From positions 1-20,692 of the forward strand of contig CAYYCP010000060.1 in assembly GCA_964470375.1 (NCBI GenBank): 20,692 nucleotides of DNA. The letters are read 5' to 3'. A program made the position numbers and the translations under genes. Shown here piece after piece: positions 1 to 6,398 of this stretch. How positions within the stretch are numbered: position 1 is the first letter of the stretch; each line of letters begins with the position of its first letter. A model generated the notes under the pieces. The model saw nothing but the letters and a program-made list of their open reading frames with translations. It was not told the DNA's origin and did no database searches. This stretch comes from CAYNQK01 sp964470375. Its GTDB lineage: Bacteria > Spirochaetota > Spirochaetia > Treponematales > JBGSOB01.

Positions 1-2
1 TA

Positions 3-28
3 GGCGCTAGGACGATCCTCCGGGCGCC
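3..28 (-). terminator. Possible terminator hairpin after the secreted protein gene
   Basis: Just past the stop codon at 40, the minus strand carries GGCGC and GCGCC arms around an inner AGGA/TCCT pairing with a 3-nt loop. The bulges are uneven. The window ends before a T tract could be seen, so a Rho-independent terminator cannot be confirmed. Confidence 0.3.
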
Positions 29-39
29 TTCCAGAGACT

Positions 40-579
40 TCAGTCCTCCCCGGCGACGCTCTCCGCGAGGAGCTTTAATTCGTCGAAGCGCTTCCGCACG
101 ATGGCGAGTTCTCCCTGATCTATGTCGTCATCGGCGGAGATGGCGAACATGGCGGCGCGGGCGTCCTCAATCGCCTTGATGCTCTCAGCCTGGTCTGCGG
201 CCGGCATGTCGCTGGCCCTGATCTGGGCTATGGCTTCGTCAAATTGCGCGGCTATCTCAGGGTTCTCCCGCTCCGCAGCGACGATGAGCATGAGGGAAAA
301 GGCCTTTCCCGTGACATAAGAGAAGCGTTCCACGGTCCAGCCGCGGCCCTTGAGGAAGGCCTCGAAGTCCTTTTCCAAGAATACGGCGGCGGCGAGGCCG
401 CCTTTCTCGTCCGTCCCGATCCTCTTCCCGCGGGCTTCGAGCCATTGGACCGCCGCCGGCCAGTCGGCGATGGCCTTCTGGACTTCCTTGTCGGTGAAGG
501 GCTTGTCCGCCGCCTGGGCCGTTAGGACGGCGCCCGCGATCACGAAGGCGATGAAGGCGATGAAGGTTCTACTTCTCAT
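40..579 (-). CDS. Secreted protein of unknown function
   Basis: I do not recognise the family. The product is 179 aa and starts with a clear Sec signal peptide: MRSR, a hydrophobic stretch at about residues 6-20, and an AQA cleavage site near residue 23. The mature part is about 155 residues, largely alpha-helical by composition, acidic and cysteine-free, so it is probably a soluble exported protein. I chose the ATG at 579 over an in-frame ATG 18 nt upstream. The upstream one has GGAGG only 1 nt away, while the chosen one lies 6 nt after an extended -10 box (TGG then TATACT). The gene stands 158 bp after the ABC permease and probably has its own promoter. An acidic DDDIDQG patch near the C-terminus superficially resembles an EF-hand but has the wrong spacing. 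Confidence 0.7.
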   Translation of the reverse strand: MRSRTFIAFIAFVIAGAVLTAQAADKPFTDKEVQKAIADWPAAVQWLEARGKRIGTDEKGGLAAAVFLEKDFEAFLKGRGWTVERFSYVTGKAFSLMLIVAAERENPEIAAQFDEAIAQIRASDMPAADQAESIKAIEDARAAMFAISADDDIDQGELAIVRKRFDELKLLAESVAGED

Positions 580-585
580 GACGCC

Positions 586-591
586 AGTATA
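586..591 (-). promoter_or_regulatory. Extended -10 box of the secreted protein gene, leaderless type
   Basis: TATACT is preceded by TGG (extended -10) and ends exactly 6 nt before the ATG at 579, so the transcript should begin on or beside the start codon. The best -35 match is weak (TCGACT at 19 nt). Confidence 0.45.
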
Positions 592-737
592 CCACATGCC
601 TCCATTTGAAAGTCGACGTACCGGGCGGGATCGATCTCCCGGACCCCATGCCGTCCTAGGCGCCGTCTTCCCCAGGGAGGATATGAACCGCCCCTGCTAG
701 AGGAGCGCGAAATTCTTGTTCCTGAGTATGGCCCGGC

Positions 738-1523
738 TCATTTCACCATCCGCTTTCCCAACCGTTTCACCGCCAGAAACATGATGAAGGCCGCCACGCA
801 GACCACGTAGGCCAGGTCCAGGAGGAGGGCGGGCCTCCATCCCGCGGCCATGGCGGCCGCGCGTCCCAGGCGCACGGGGTGGGTCAGGGGGAGGATTTCA
901 GCTACGTACTGGAGGGGGCGGGGCAGATTGGAGATGGGGAAGATGGTTCCGCAGAACATGAACATGGGCGAGAGGAGGCCGGTGAAGAAGAAGTTGAAGT
1001 TGTTCATGTTGCTCACGAAGGATGTCACCAGGAGGCCGATGGCCGCGAAAAGGAAGCCGGTCAGGAAGCCCACCAGGGGCGTGAGAAGGGCTGTGAAGAA
1101 ATTCACGATGCCGAACGCGGAGATGATGACTAGGACGGCGAAGGAGAAGAAGGCCCCCTTGGTGCCGGCCCACAGGGCCTCGCCCAGGACCACGTCCGCC
1201 ACGGAGAGCGGCGCGGCAAGCATCCCGTCGTAGGTCTTGTCGAACTCGAGGCGCACGTAGGTCCCGTAGGTGCATTCGAAGGCCGATGTGAACATGGCGC
1301 TCGTCATCACGAGGCCGGTGGCCAGGAACTGGAGGTAGCTCATGCCCACGAGGTCGGGAACGTAGCGCGCCATCCCGAGACCCATGCCGGCCAAGAAAAT
1401 AAGGGGTTCCAGGAAGGGCGGGAAGCCGTTGGACACCAGGTCCTTGGTATAGGTACGGAAATGCCTGTACCACACCGAGCCTAAGCGAGAGGTCAGCGAA
1501 GGGTAGTGTCTACTGCTCGTCAT
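738..1523 (-). CDS. ABC-2 type permease, NodJ-like
   Basis: This is the membrane subunit of an ABC exporter, 261 aa with about six hydrophobic helices and charged ends. The segment around residues 80-105, a Phe-Glu-Cys-Thr-Tyr-Gly stretch followed by a Lys-Thr-Tyr-Asp-Gly-Met-Leu-Ala-Ala-Pro motif, is typical of ABC-2 permeases of the NodJ type. It starts inside the 3' end of the ATPase gene with a 14-nt overlap and has GGAGG 7 nt upstream of ATG, so the two subunits are translationally coupled. NodIJ exports lipo-oligosaccharides in rhizobia. Most NodIJ-like pairs elsewhere have no assigned substrate, and nothing here identifies one. Confidence 0.88.
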   Translation of the reverse strand: MTSSRHYPSLTSRLGSVWYRHFRTYTKDLVSNGFPPFLEPLIFLAGMGLGMARYVPDLVGMSYLQFLATGLVMTSAMFTSAFECTYGTYVRLEFDKTYDGMLAAPLSVADVVLGEALWAGTKGAFFSFAVLVIISAFGIVNFFTALLTPLVGFLTGFLFAAIGLLVTSFVSNMNNFNFFFTGLLSPMFMFCGTIFPISNLPRPLQYVAEILPLTHPVRLGRAAAMAAGWRPALLLDLAYVVCVAAFIMFLAVKRLGKRMVK

Positions 1524-2469
1524 TGAGCTGCCTCCCGGTGGAGCGGAGGAAGAGATCCTCCAGGTTGGTTGGGCGGATGTGGGCCGCGCCCGAGGGCAGG
1601 CGGGCGGCCAGCTCGCGCAGGGTTTCGGGGTGGTCGGAGAAGAACTGGGCCCGGGCTGTGCCGTCCTCGCGGCGCACGCCGGCCGAGAGGGGACCCTCGC
1701 CCCAGGCCACGCCGAGGGCTTCTCCGGAGGCCGCCAGGGCCTCGCGGTCCAGGACCTCCATGACCCAGCCCTCTATGTCCTCGGAGAGGAGCTTCCGCGG
1801 GGCGCCCTCCAGGACCCGCCGGCCCTTGTCCATGATGATGATGGAGTCGGCGATCTGGTAAGCCTCCTCCATGTAGTGGGTGGTCAAAAGGACAGTGGCG
1901 CCATCCTTCTTGAGGCTGCGCACCTTGTCCCAGATGACCTGGCGTACCTGCGGGTCCAGGCCGGTGGTGGGCTCGTCCAGGATGAGGAGGCGCGGGCGGT
2001 TGAGGAGTGCGCGGGCGATAACCAGGCGGCGCTTCATGCCTCCGGACAGGTCCTTGATCTTGGCCTTAGCTTTGCCCTTGAGCTCCATGAAGTCCAGCAG
2101 CTCGGCGATGCGGGCGCGGGCCTCGCGACGGGGTATGCCGTAGAACTTGCTGTAAATGAACAGATTGGCGGAGACGTCCACCTCCGCGTCCAAGTTGTCG
2201 TCCTGGGGCACCACTCCGGATAGGTGCTTGATGGCCAGCTCGTCGCGGGCCGGGTCGAAGCCCAGTACAGACACCCGAGTTTCCGGCCGCGGATCGCGGC
2301 GCACCATGCCGTAGAGCATCTTCATCAGTGTCGTCTTGCCCGCCCCGTTGGGCCCCAGGAAGCCGAAGCAGGAGCCCTCGGGCACGGAGAACGAGACATC
2401 GGCCACGGCGGCCGTGCCGTCGGCATAGGTCTTGGAGATGCGGTCGATCTCGATGGCGTTCGAAGTCAT
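1510..2469 (-). CDS. ABC exporter ATPase, NodI/CcmA-like
   Basis: This is the nucleotide-binding subunit paired with the downstream permease, 319 aa. The Walker A motif GPNGAGKTT lies at 39-47, the Q-loop at about 89, the LSGGM signature at 141-145, Walker B LLILDEP at 161-167, and the H-loop histidine in LTTHYM near 200. The C-terminal 80 residues form the usual accessory domain of drug, polysaccharide or Nod-factor exporter ATPases. The ATG at 2469 is chosen because the ATPase fold starts there; the open frame upstream runs into the preceding gene. There is no ribosome site. Instead a TTGCCT-17-TACCTT promoter ends 7 nt before ATG, suggesting a leaderless message. The stop codon is TAG, which shows that amber terminates in this genome. 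Confidence 0.92.
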   Translation of the reverse strand: MTSNAIEIDRISKTYADGTAAVADVSFSVPEGSCFGFLGPNGAGKTTLMKMLYGMVRRDPRPETRVSVLGFDPARDELAIKHLSGVVPQDDNLDAEVDVSANLFIYSKFYGIPRREARARIAELLDFMELKGKAKAKIKDLSGGMKRRLVIARALLNRPRLLILDEPTTGLDPQVRQVIWDKVRSLKKDGATVLLTTHYMEEAYQIADSIIIMDKGRRVLEGAPRKLLSEDIEGWVMEVLDREALAASGEALGVAWGEGPLSAGVRREDGTARAQFFSDHPETLRELAARLPSGAAHIRPTNLEDLFLRSTGRQLNDEQ

Positions 2470-2476
2470 GGGTGAG

Positions 2477-2505
2477 AAGGTAATGGCCGGGCGCGCGGAA
2501 GGCAA
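2477..2505 (-). promoter_or_regulatory. Predicted promoter of the ABC exporter genes
   Basis: On the minus strand, TTGCCT is followed after 17 nt by TACCTT, and the ATG comes 7 nt later. It lies in the 64-nt gap after the EIIA-like gene, so the exporter pair can be transcribed apart from mgtA. Confidence 0.35.
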
Positions 2506-2533
2506 GGAGCGCCCGGGCAGGGCCGGCCTCTCC

Positions 2534-3334
2534 CTACTTCCCCCCCGCTTCCGCTTCCTTCGGAGCGAGGGCGATGCAATCCAAGAGGAAGCGCCCTCCC
2601 TGGTAGAGGATTGAGTTTTTCCGGACGATCCTCCACGGTCCCGCCTGGAAAAAGCCCTCATTCTCAAGACGTTCCGGGATCGCGGGCATGGACTCCACGA
2701 GCGAGGCCAGGTCGGCGTTCTGGGTGAGGGCTATCGGATTCCCGCCCTTCCCGCCGACGATCGCGAGGGCCTCGACGCGGAGGCCCGCGAGGTCGACGGG
2801 CCCCATGGCCGAAGGCGCGGCCTTGGCCTGGAGGCGTATCATCCGCGCCCGGGCGTCGGGGCCCGCCGTCTGCTTGCTGGCCGCGACGAGGTCCAGGAGG
2901 TGGTTCCGCACGTCGTCGAGGCTCCGGGCCCGGGAGAGGCTATCGTCCTCCCGAGACCCGGAGATGGCCTTGGCGAGGATCGATACCTCCCGGAGGTAAT
3001 GCTCGCGCTGGTTCGCGGGCACGAGGTACATGGCGACGATGGAGACGGGCGTACCGTCGGGCGCCCCGTAGTCGATGCCCGTTGGACTCCAGCCGAGGAC
3101 GCAGACCAGGTCCTCCTCGAATCCCGCCATGGCGTGGGGGCAGGCCCAGCCCCTGCCGATCGCCGTGCTCATCTCGTTCTCGCGGGCCATGATGGCGCCG
3201 ACAACGTCCGTGCCCGGGGGGTACTGGGGAAAGGCCTCGATCACGTGGGCGAGGAAGCGGAGCGCGGACTCCTTGTCGCTGTCAGGCAGCTCGAAGAGCC
3301 GTCCTTCCTGGAGGGCGTCGAGTATCGATTCCAT
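2534..3334 (-). CDS. PTS EIIA (fructose/PtsN-type) domain protein with an unknown C-terminal domain
   Basis: Residues 1-150 match the EIIA(Fru)/EIIA(Ntr) fold. The ENEMSTAIGRGWACPH block (residues 52-67) corresponds to the family's active site, and His67 is the expected phosphorylated histidine. Later segments (VSIVAMYLVP, then YLREVSILAKAI) also fit. Residues 160-266 are not part of EIIA and I do not recognise them; a small beta-rich domain is possible. The start lies 2 nt after the mgtA stop, and its GGAGG site is encoded by the last codons of mgtA, so translation is coupled. No sugar permease subunits (EIIB, EIIC) are nearby, so a regulatory PtsN-like role acting on the Mg2+ pump is more likely than sugar uptake. 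That role is inferred. The stop codon is TAG. Confidence 0.8.
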   Translation of the reverse strand: MESILDALQEGRLFELPDSDKESALRFLAHVIEAFPQYPPGTDVVGAIMARENEMSTAIGRGWACPHAMAGFEEDLVCVLGWSPTGIDYGAPDGTPVSIVAMYLVPANQREHYLREVSILAKAISGSREDDSLSRARSLDDVRNHLLDLVAASKQTAGPDARARMIRLQAKAAPSAMGPVDLAGLRVEALAIVGGKGGNPIALTQNADLASLVESMPAIPERLENEGFFQAGPWRIVRKNSILYQGGRFLLDCIALAPKEAEAGGK

Positions 3335-3336
3335 GG

Positions 3337-5973
3337 TCAGTCTCCTCCAAAGCGGGCGAAGAACCTCTTCTTCGCTTTATGGGCGATGAAAGAGTAGGCG
3401 ATGAGGAAGACGGCTATCCATGCCCAGTAGATCGCCGGAAGAGGTACGAGGCCGAGGACCGGGGCCAGGGGCGAATAGGGGAGCCAGGCCCCGAAGGACA
3501 TCACGGCCAGGGTGGCCGCCGACAAAGGCGCGGACGCCCTGCTCTCCAGGAAGGGCACGCGCCTCGTGCGGATGATATGGACGATGAGGGTCTGCGTGAG
3601 GATGGATTCCACGAACCAGCCGGTCTGGAAGAGCCTCACGAGACCTTCCCTGCCCGCCGCGCCGAGGGCCGGATCGATGCAGCGCGATACTCCGAAGAAG
3701 AACCACATGAGGGCGAAGGTGGCGTAGTCGAAGATCGAGCTGATGGGGCCGATCCTTATCATGAAGCGCCGTACGCCGGCGATGTCCCACTTCACGGGCC
3801 TCGCGATGAGCTCGGGATCCACCCTGTCCATCGGAATGCCGGTCTGCGAGAGGTCGTAGAGGAAGTTGTTGGTGAGGACCTGGAGGGGGCTCATCGGCAG
3901 GAAGGGGAAGAGGGCGCTCGCTCCCACGACGCTGAACATGTTGCCGAAGTTGGAACTCGCCCCCATGCGTATGTACTTCATGATGTTCGCGAAGACCCGG
4001 CGTCCCTCCATGATGCCCTCCTCGAGGACGAGGAGGCTTTTCTCGAGGAGCACGATGTCGGCGACTTCCTTGGCCACGTCGACGGCCGAGTCGACTGAGA
4101 TGCCGACGTCCGCGGCCTTGAGCGCCGAGGTGTCGTTGATTCCGTCGCCCATGTACCCGACGACGTGTCCCTGAGCCCTCAGCCCGGCGACTATCGATTC
4201 CTTCTGCGACGGGGTCAGCTTGACGAACACGCAGGCGTCGCGGATGGTCGACGCGAAGTCCACCTCGGAGAGCCCGGCGAGCTCGCTCCCCGAGACGATT
4301 CTCCCGGGATCGATGCCGACGTCCTTGCAGACCTTGGCCGTGACTAGGCCGTTGTCGCCGGTCAGGACCTTCACCCCGACGCCGGCCCCGCTGAGGAGGC
4401 GGATGGCCTCCCGGGCGGATTCCTTGGGCGGGTCGATGAAGGCTATATAGCCGAGCAGGATGAGCTGGCTCTCGTCGGCCGCCGAGAAGGAGCTCTTTTC
4501 GCGCGGGAATTCGCGGTAGGCGATACCGAGCACGCGGAACCCCTCGCGGTTGAGCTTCTCCACCTCCTTGAAGAGGTCCACGCGGATCATGTCGATAAGG
4601 GGGTAGACTTCCTCGCCGATCTGGTACTGGGAGCAGCAGCTGTAGATCTCCTCGACCGCTCCCTTGCAGATGAGGACGTTATCGCCCTCGTACTCCACGA
4701 CCACCGACATGCGGCGGCGGGAGAAGTCGAAGGGGAGTTCGTCAACCCGGCGGCAGCCGCTGGCGTCTAGGTCCGCGTAGCCGATCACGGCGCGGTCCAG
4801 GAGGTTCGAGAGCCCTGTCTGGAAATAGCTGTTGAGGTATGCGTAGTGGAGGACCTCGTCGCTCTCGTGGCCCACGATGTCCACATGGCGCTCCAGAACG
4901 ACGCGATCCTGGGTCAGGGTGCCCGTCTTGTCGGTGCAGAGTATATCGATCGCGCCGAGGTTCTGGATCGAGGGCAGCTTCTTGACGATGACCTTCTTGC
5001 TGGCCAGGGCGAGGGCGCCCTTCGCCAGGTTGACGGTCACGATCATGGGCAGCATCTCGGGCGTGAGGCCAACGGCCACGGAAAGGGAGAAGAGGAGGGA
5101 TTCGACCCAATTCCCCTTGGTGAGGCCGGCGATGAGGAAGACTGTGGAGACGAGGACGAGCATGAAACGGATCATGAGGAAGGAGAAGGAGCGGACGCCC
5201 TTGTCGAAGCTCGTCTTCGCCCGCCGCTCGCCGAGGCGCGCGGCGAGCTGGCCGAACAGGGTCCTCGCGCCGGTACGGAGCACGAGGGCGCGGGCCGTCC
5301 CGCTTGTCACCGAGCTGCCCATGAAGCAGGCGTTCGGCGCCTCCAGCGCGGCGCCGAGGGCGGCGTCCGTGGGGACGGCGCTCCTCTCGACCGGCATGGA
5401 CTCGCCCGTGAGGGAGGACTCGGCCATGAAGAAATCCTTGGCCGAGACGATGCGGCAGTCCCCTGGCACGATGGAGCCCGCGCTGAGGAGGACGAGATCG
5501 CCCGGCACTATCTCCGAGATCCGGACCTCGGCCTCCGCTCCGTCGCGCAGGACCGACACGCGCGATTGCACCCGTTTGCCCAGGGACTCGACCGCCCTGG
5601 AGGAGCGGTTGTCCAGCACGTATGATAGGCCGACGCTCAAGAGAATCATGCAGCTCACGACGATTGCAGAGCGCGGATCGCCCACTACCGCGGAGATGGC
5701 GGCAATGACGAGGAGCTGGACGACCAGGGGGCTCTTGGCTTGCTCGAGGATGGCAGCCCAGAAGGACGTCTTCCTCTGGCGGATGACCTCATTGGCCCCG
5801 TATTTCGAGAGGCGCCGCCCAGCTTCTTCGCTCGAGAGGCCGGAAGAGCTGGAGAGGAGGGATGCGAAGGCGGTTTCGGCCGGGCAGGAAAGCAAGGCGA
5901 GGAGCTCCCGCTCGGAATCGGTCCGCGCCTTGGCCGCGGTACTCTCGCGGATCTGGATTTTCCGGTTCTTCAT
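3337..5973 (-). CDS. mgtA: Magnesium-translocating P-type ATPase
   Basis: This is a type IIIB P-type ATPase that drives Mg2+ into the cell. It has 878 aa, close to the usual 890-910. The actuator motif LTGES lies at 188-192. The membrane motif VGLTPEMLPMIVTVNLAKGA at about 301-320 is characteristic of MgtA/MgtB. The phosphorylated aspartate is D348 in CTDKTGTLT, the nucleotide-binding motif LTGD is near 537-540, and the hinge motif MGDGIND is at 608-614. About ten membrane helices are visible: two pairs before the large cytoplasmic loop and about six after it. The N-terminal tail is basic, as in relatives. The ATG at 5973 has GAGG 6 nt upstream. The gene is first in a unit with the EIIA-like gene. 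Its leader contains an overlapping small open frame and a stem that could cover the ribosome site. Confidence 0.95.
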   Translation of the reverse strand: MKNRKIQIRESTAAKARTDSERELLALLSCPAETAFASLLSSSSGLSSEEAGRRLSKYGANEVIRQRKTSFWAAILEQAKSPLVVQLLVIAAISAVVGDPRSAIVVSCMILLSVGLSYVLDNRSSRAVESLGKRVQSRVSVLRDGAEAEVRISEIVPGDLVLLSAGSIVPGDCRIVSAKDFFMAESSLTGESMPVERSAVPTDAALGAALEAPNACFMGSSVTSGTARALVLRTGARTLFGQLAARLGERRAKTSFDKGVRSFSFLMIRFMLVLVSTVFLIAGLTKGNWVESLLFSLSVAVGLTPEMLPMIVTVNLAKGALALASKKVIVKKLPSIQNLGAIDILCTDKTGTLTQDRVVLERHVDIVGHESDEVLHYAYLNSYFQTGLSNLLDRAVIGYADLDASGCRRVDELPFDFSRRRMSVVVEYEGDNVLICKGAVEEIYSCCSQYQIGEEVYPLIDMIRVDLFKEVEKLNREGFRVLGIAYREFPREKSSFSAADESQLILLGYIAFIDPPKESAREAIRLLSGAGVGVKVLTGDNGLVTAKVCKDVGIDPGRIVSGSELAGLSEVDFASTIRDACVFVKLTPSQKESIVAGLRAQGHVVGYMGDGINDTSALKAADVGISVDSAVDVAKEVADIVLLEKSLLVLEEGIMEGRRVFANIMKYIRMGASSNFGNMFSVVGASALFPFLPMSPLQVLTNNFLYDLSQTGIPMDRVDPELIARPVKWDIAGVRRFMIRIGPISSIFDYATFALMWFFFGVSRCIDPALGAAGREGLVRLFQTGWFVESILTQTLIVHIIRTRRVPFLESRASAPLSAATLAVMSFGAWLPYSPLAPVLGLVPLPAIYWAWIAVFLIAYSFIAHKAKKRFFARFGGD

Positions 5974-6137
5974 GATGCACCTCGGTCGCCCCGATCGACA
6001 ATCCGAGGAGGGAGCCGCTGCGAGCCCGGCTCACGCGCCGGACGCGCGGACTTCCGTCGATCCCTGCCGCTGCGGGGGCTTAGGTTCAGCCGGCGAAGTG
6101 TCGTCGGCGTCGAATGACGGGCGCCTAGGATCGGCAT
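5970..6137 (-). CDS. Candidate leader peptide of mgtA (55 aa, Pro/Arg-rich)
   Basis: An open frame begins with ATG at 6137 and ends in a TGA that overlaps the mgtA start as ATGA. The product is rich in arginine and proline and includes STPTTLRRLNLSP (residues 9-21) and a Pro-Pro-Arg at 43-45. Salmonella mgtA is controlled by a short proline-rich leader peptide, MgtL, with a broadly similar Pro then Arg/Leu/Lys composition, which is why I list this frame. Against it, no convincing ribosome site precedes the ATG, and random open frames of this size are common in GC-rich DNA. The Pro-Pro-Arg codons overlap the 5' arm of the stem that pairs with the mgtA ribosome site. Coding potential is unproven. 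Confidence 0.25.
   Translation of the reverse strand: MPILGARHSTPTTLRRLNLSPRSGRDRRKSARPAREPGSQRLPPRIVDRGDRGAS
5980..6008 (-). promoter_or_regulatory. Stem covering the mgtA ribosome binding site
   Basis: On the minus-strand RNA, CCUCGG (6008-6003) is an exact complement of CCGAGG (5985-5980), which contains the mgtA ribosome site 6 nt before ATG. The 17-nt interval can add an inner UCG/CGA pairing. Folding would hide the site. The 5' arm coincides with the Pro-Arg codons of the candidate leader peptide. Confidence 0.4.
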
Positions 6138-6144
6138 CCGATCC
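6128..6144. repeat. 17-bp palindrome in the mgtA/cyclase intergenic region
   Basis: GGATCGG and CCGATCC flank a 3-nt centre, a perfect 7-3-7 inverted repeat. It lies about 155 nt from mgtA and 255 nt from the cyclase gene. It could be an operator or a hairpin in the mgtA leader; its minus-strand loop contains the ATG of the candidate leader peptide. Confidence 0.45.
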
Positions 6145-6240
6145 GTTAATCGTTTCTCCCCCTTTCTATCGCGCCTGGACTGGAAGCCTCTTCGGCCCGC
6201 AGTATACTAGCCGCGTCAAGCCCGCGGCAAGCCGCCGTTT

Positions 6241-6255
6241 CGCCGGTGCCCGGCG
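6241..6255 (+). repeat. 15-bp palindrome in the cyclase leader
   Basis: CGCCGG and CCGGCG flank TGC, a perfect 6-3-6 repeat 144 nt before the cyclase start. It could be an operator or an RNA hairpin. GC-rich DNA gives such repeats by chance fairly often. Confidence 0.3.
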
Positions 6256-6398
6256 GAGAACGAAGCGCGGGCAAGCGGCGCTCCCGGTCTTCGGGTAGAG
6301 AGGGGCAAAGGAAAAGGACCGAAGCGCCGACTCTTTCCCTCGGCGGGGACATGGGCCATACTTGAACGGAGAACCGAATACAGTTCGAGGAGGCTCCA

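Larger units (their letters stand above)
5974..6398. other. 425-bp divergent intergenic region (mgtA / cyclase)
   Basis: This is the only gap over 300 bp. On the minus side it holds the mgtA leader: a 17-bp palindrome at 6128-6144, a GAGCCG/CGGCTC stem (minus strand, 6032 down to 6012) and the stem over the mgtA ribosome site. On the plus side is the cyclase leader, with a 6-3-6 palindrome at 6241-6255 and a possible -10 CATACT at 6357-6362 with no good -35. I see no M-box consensus, tRNA or other known RNA. Confidence 0.6.

Noticed and set aside
80..130. EF-hand calcium site in the secreted protein
   Set aside because: The acidic patch DDDIDQGEL lacks the DxDxDG spacing and the Glu at position 12.
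682..699. Five-codon frame (MNRPC) after GGGAGG on the plus strand
   Set aside because: The spacing from GGAGG to ATG is only 2 nt, and no plus-strand gene follows for more than 5 kb.
5974..6150. M-box (ykoK) Mg2+ riboswitch in the mgtA leader
   Set aside because: I could not find the conserved M-box segments, and the leader is probably too short. An Infernal search would settle it.
4877..6298. 473-codon open frame on the plus strand, opposite mgtA
   Set aside because: It is Arg/Ser-rich low-complexity translation across the mgtA coding region with no ribosome site. mgtA motifs on the other strand are unambiguous.
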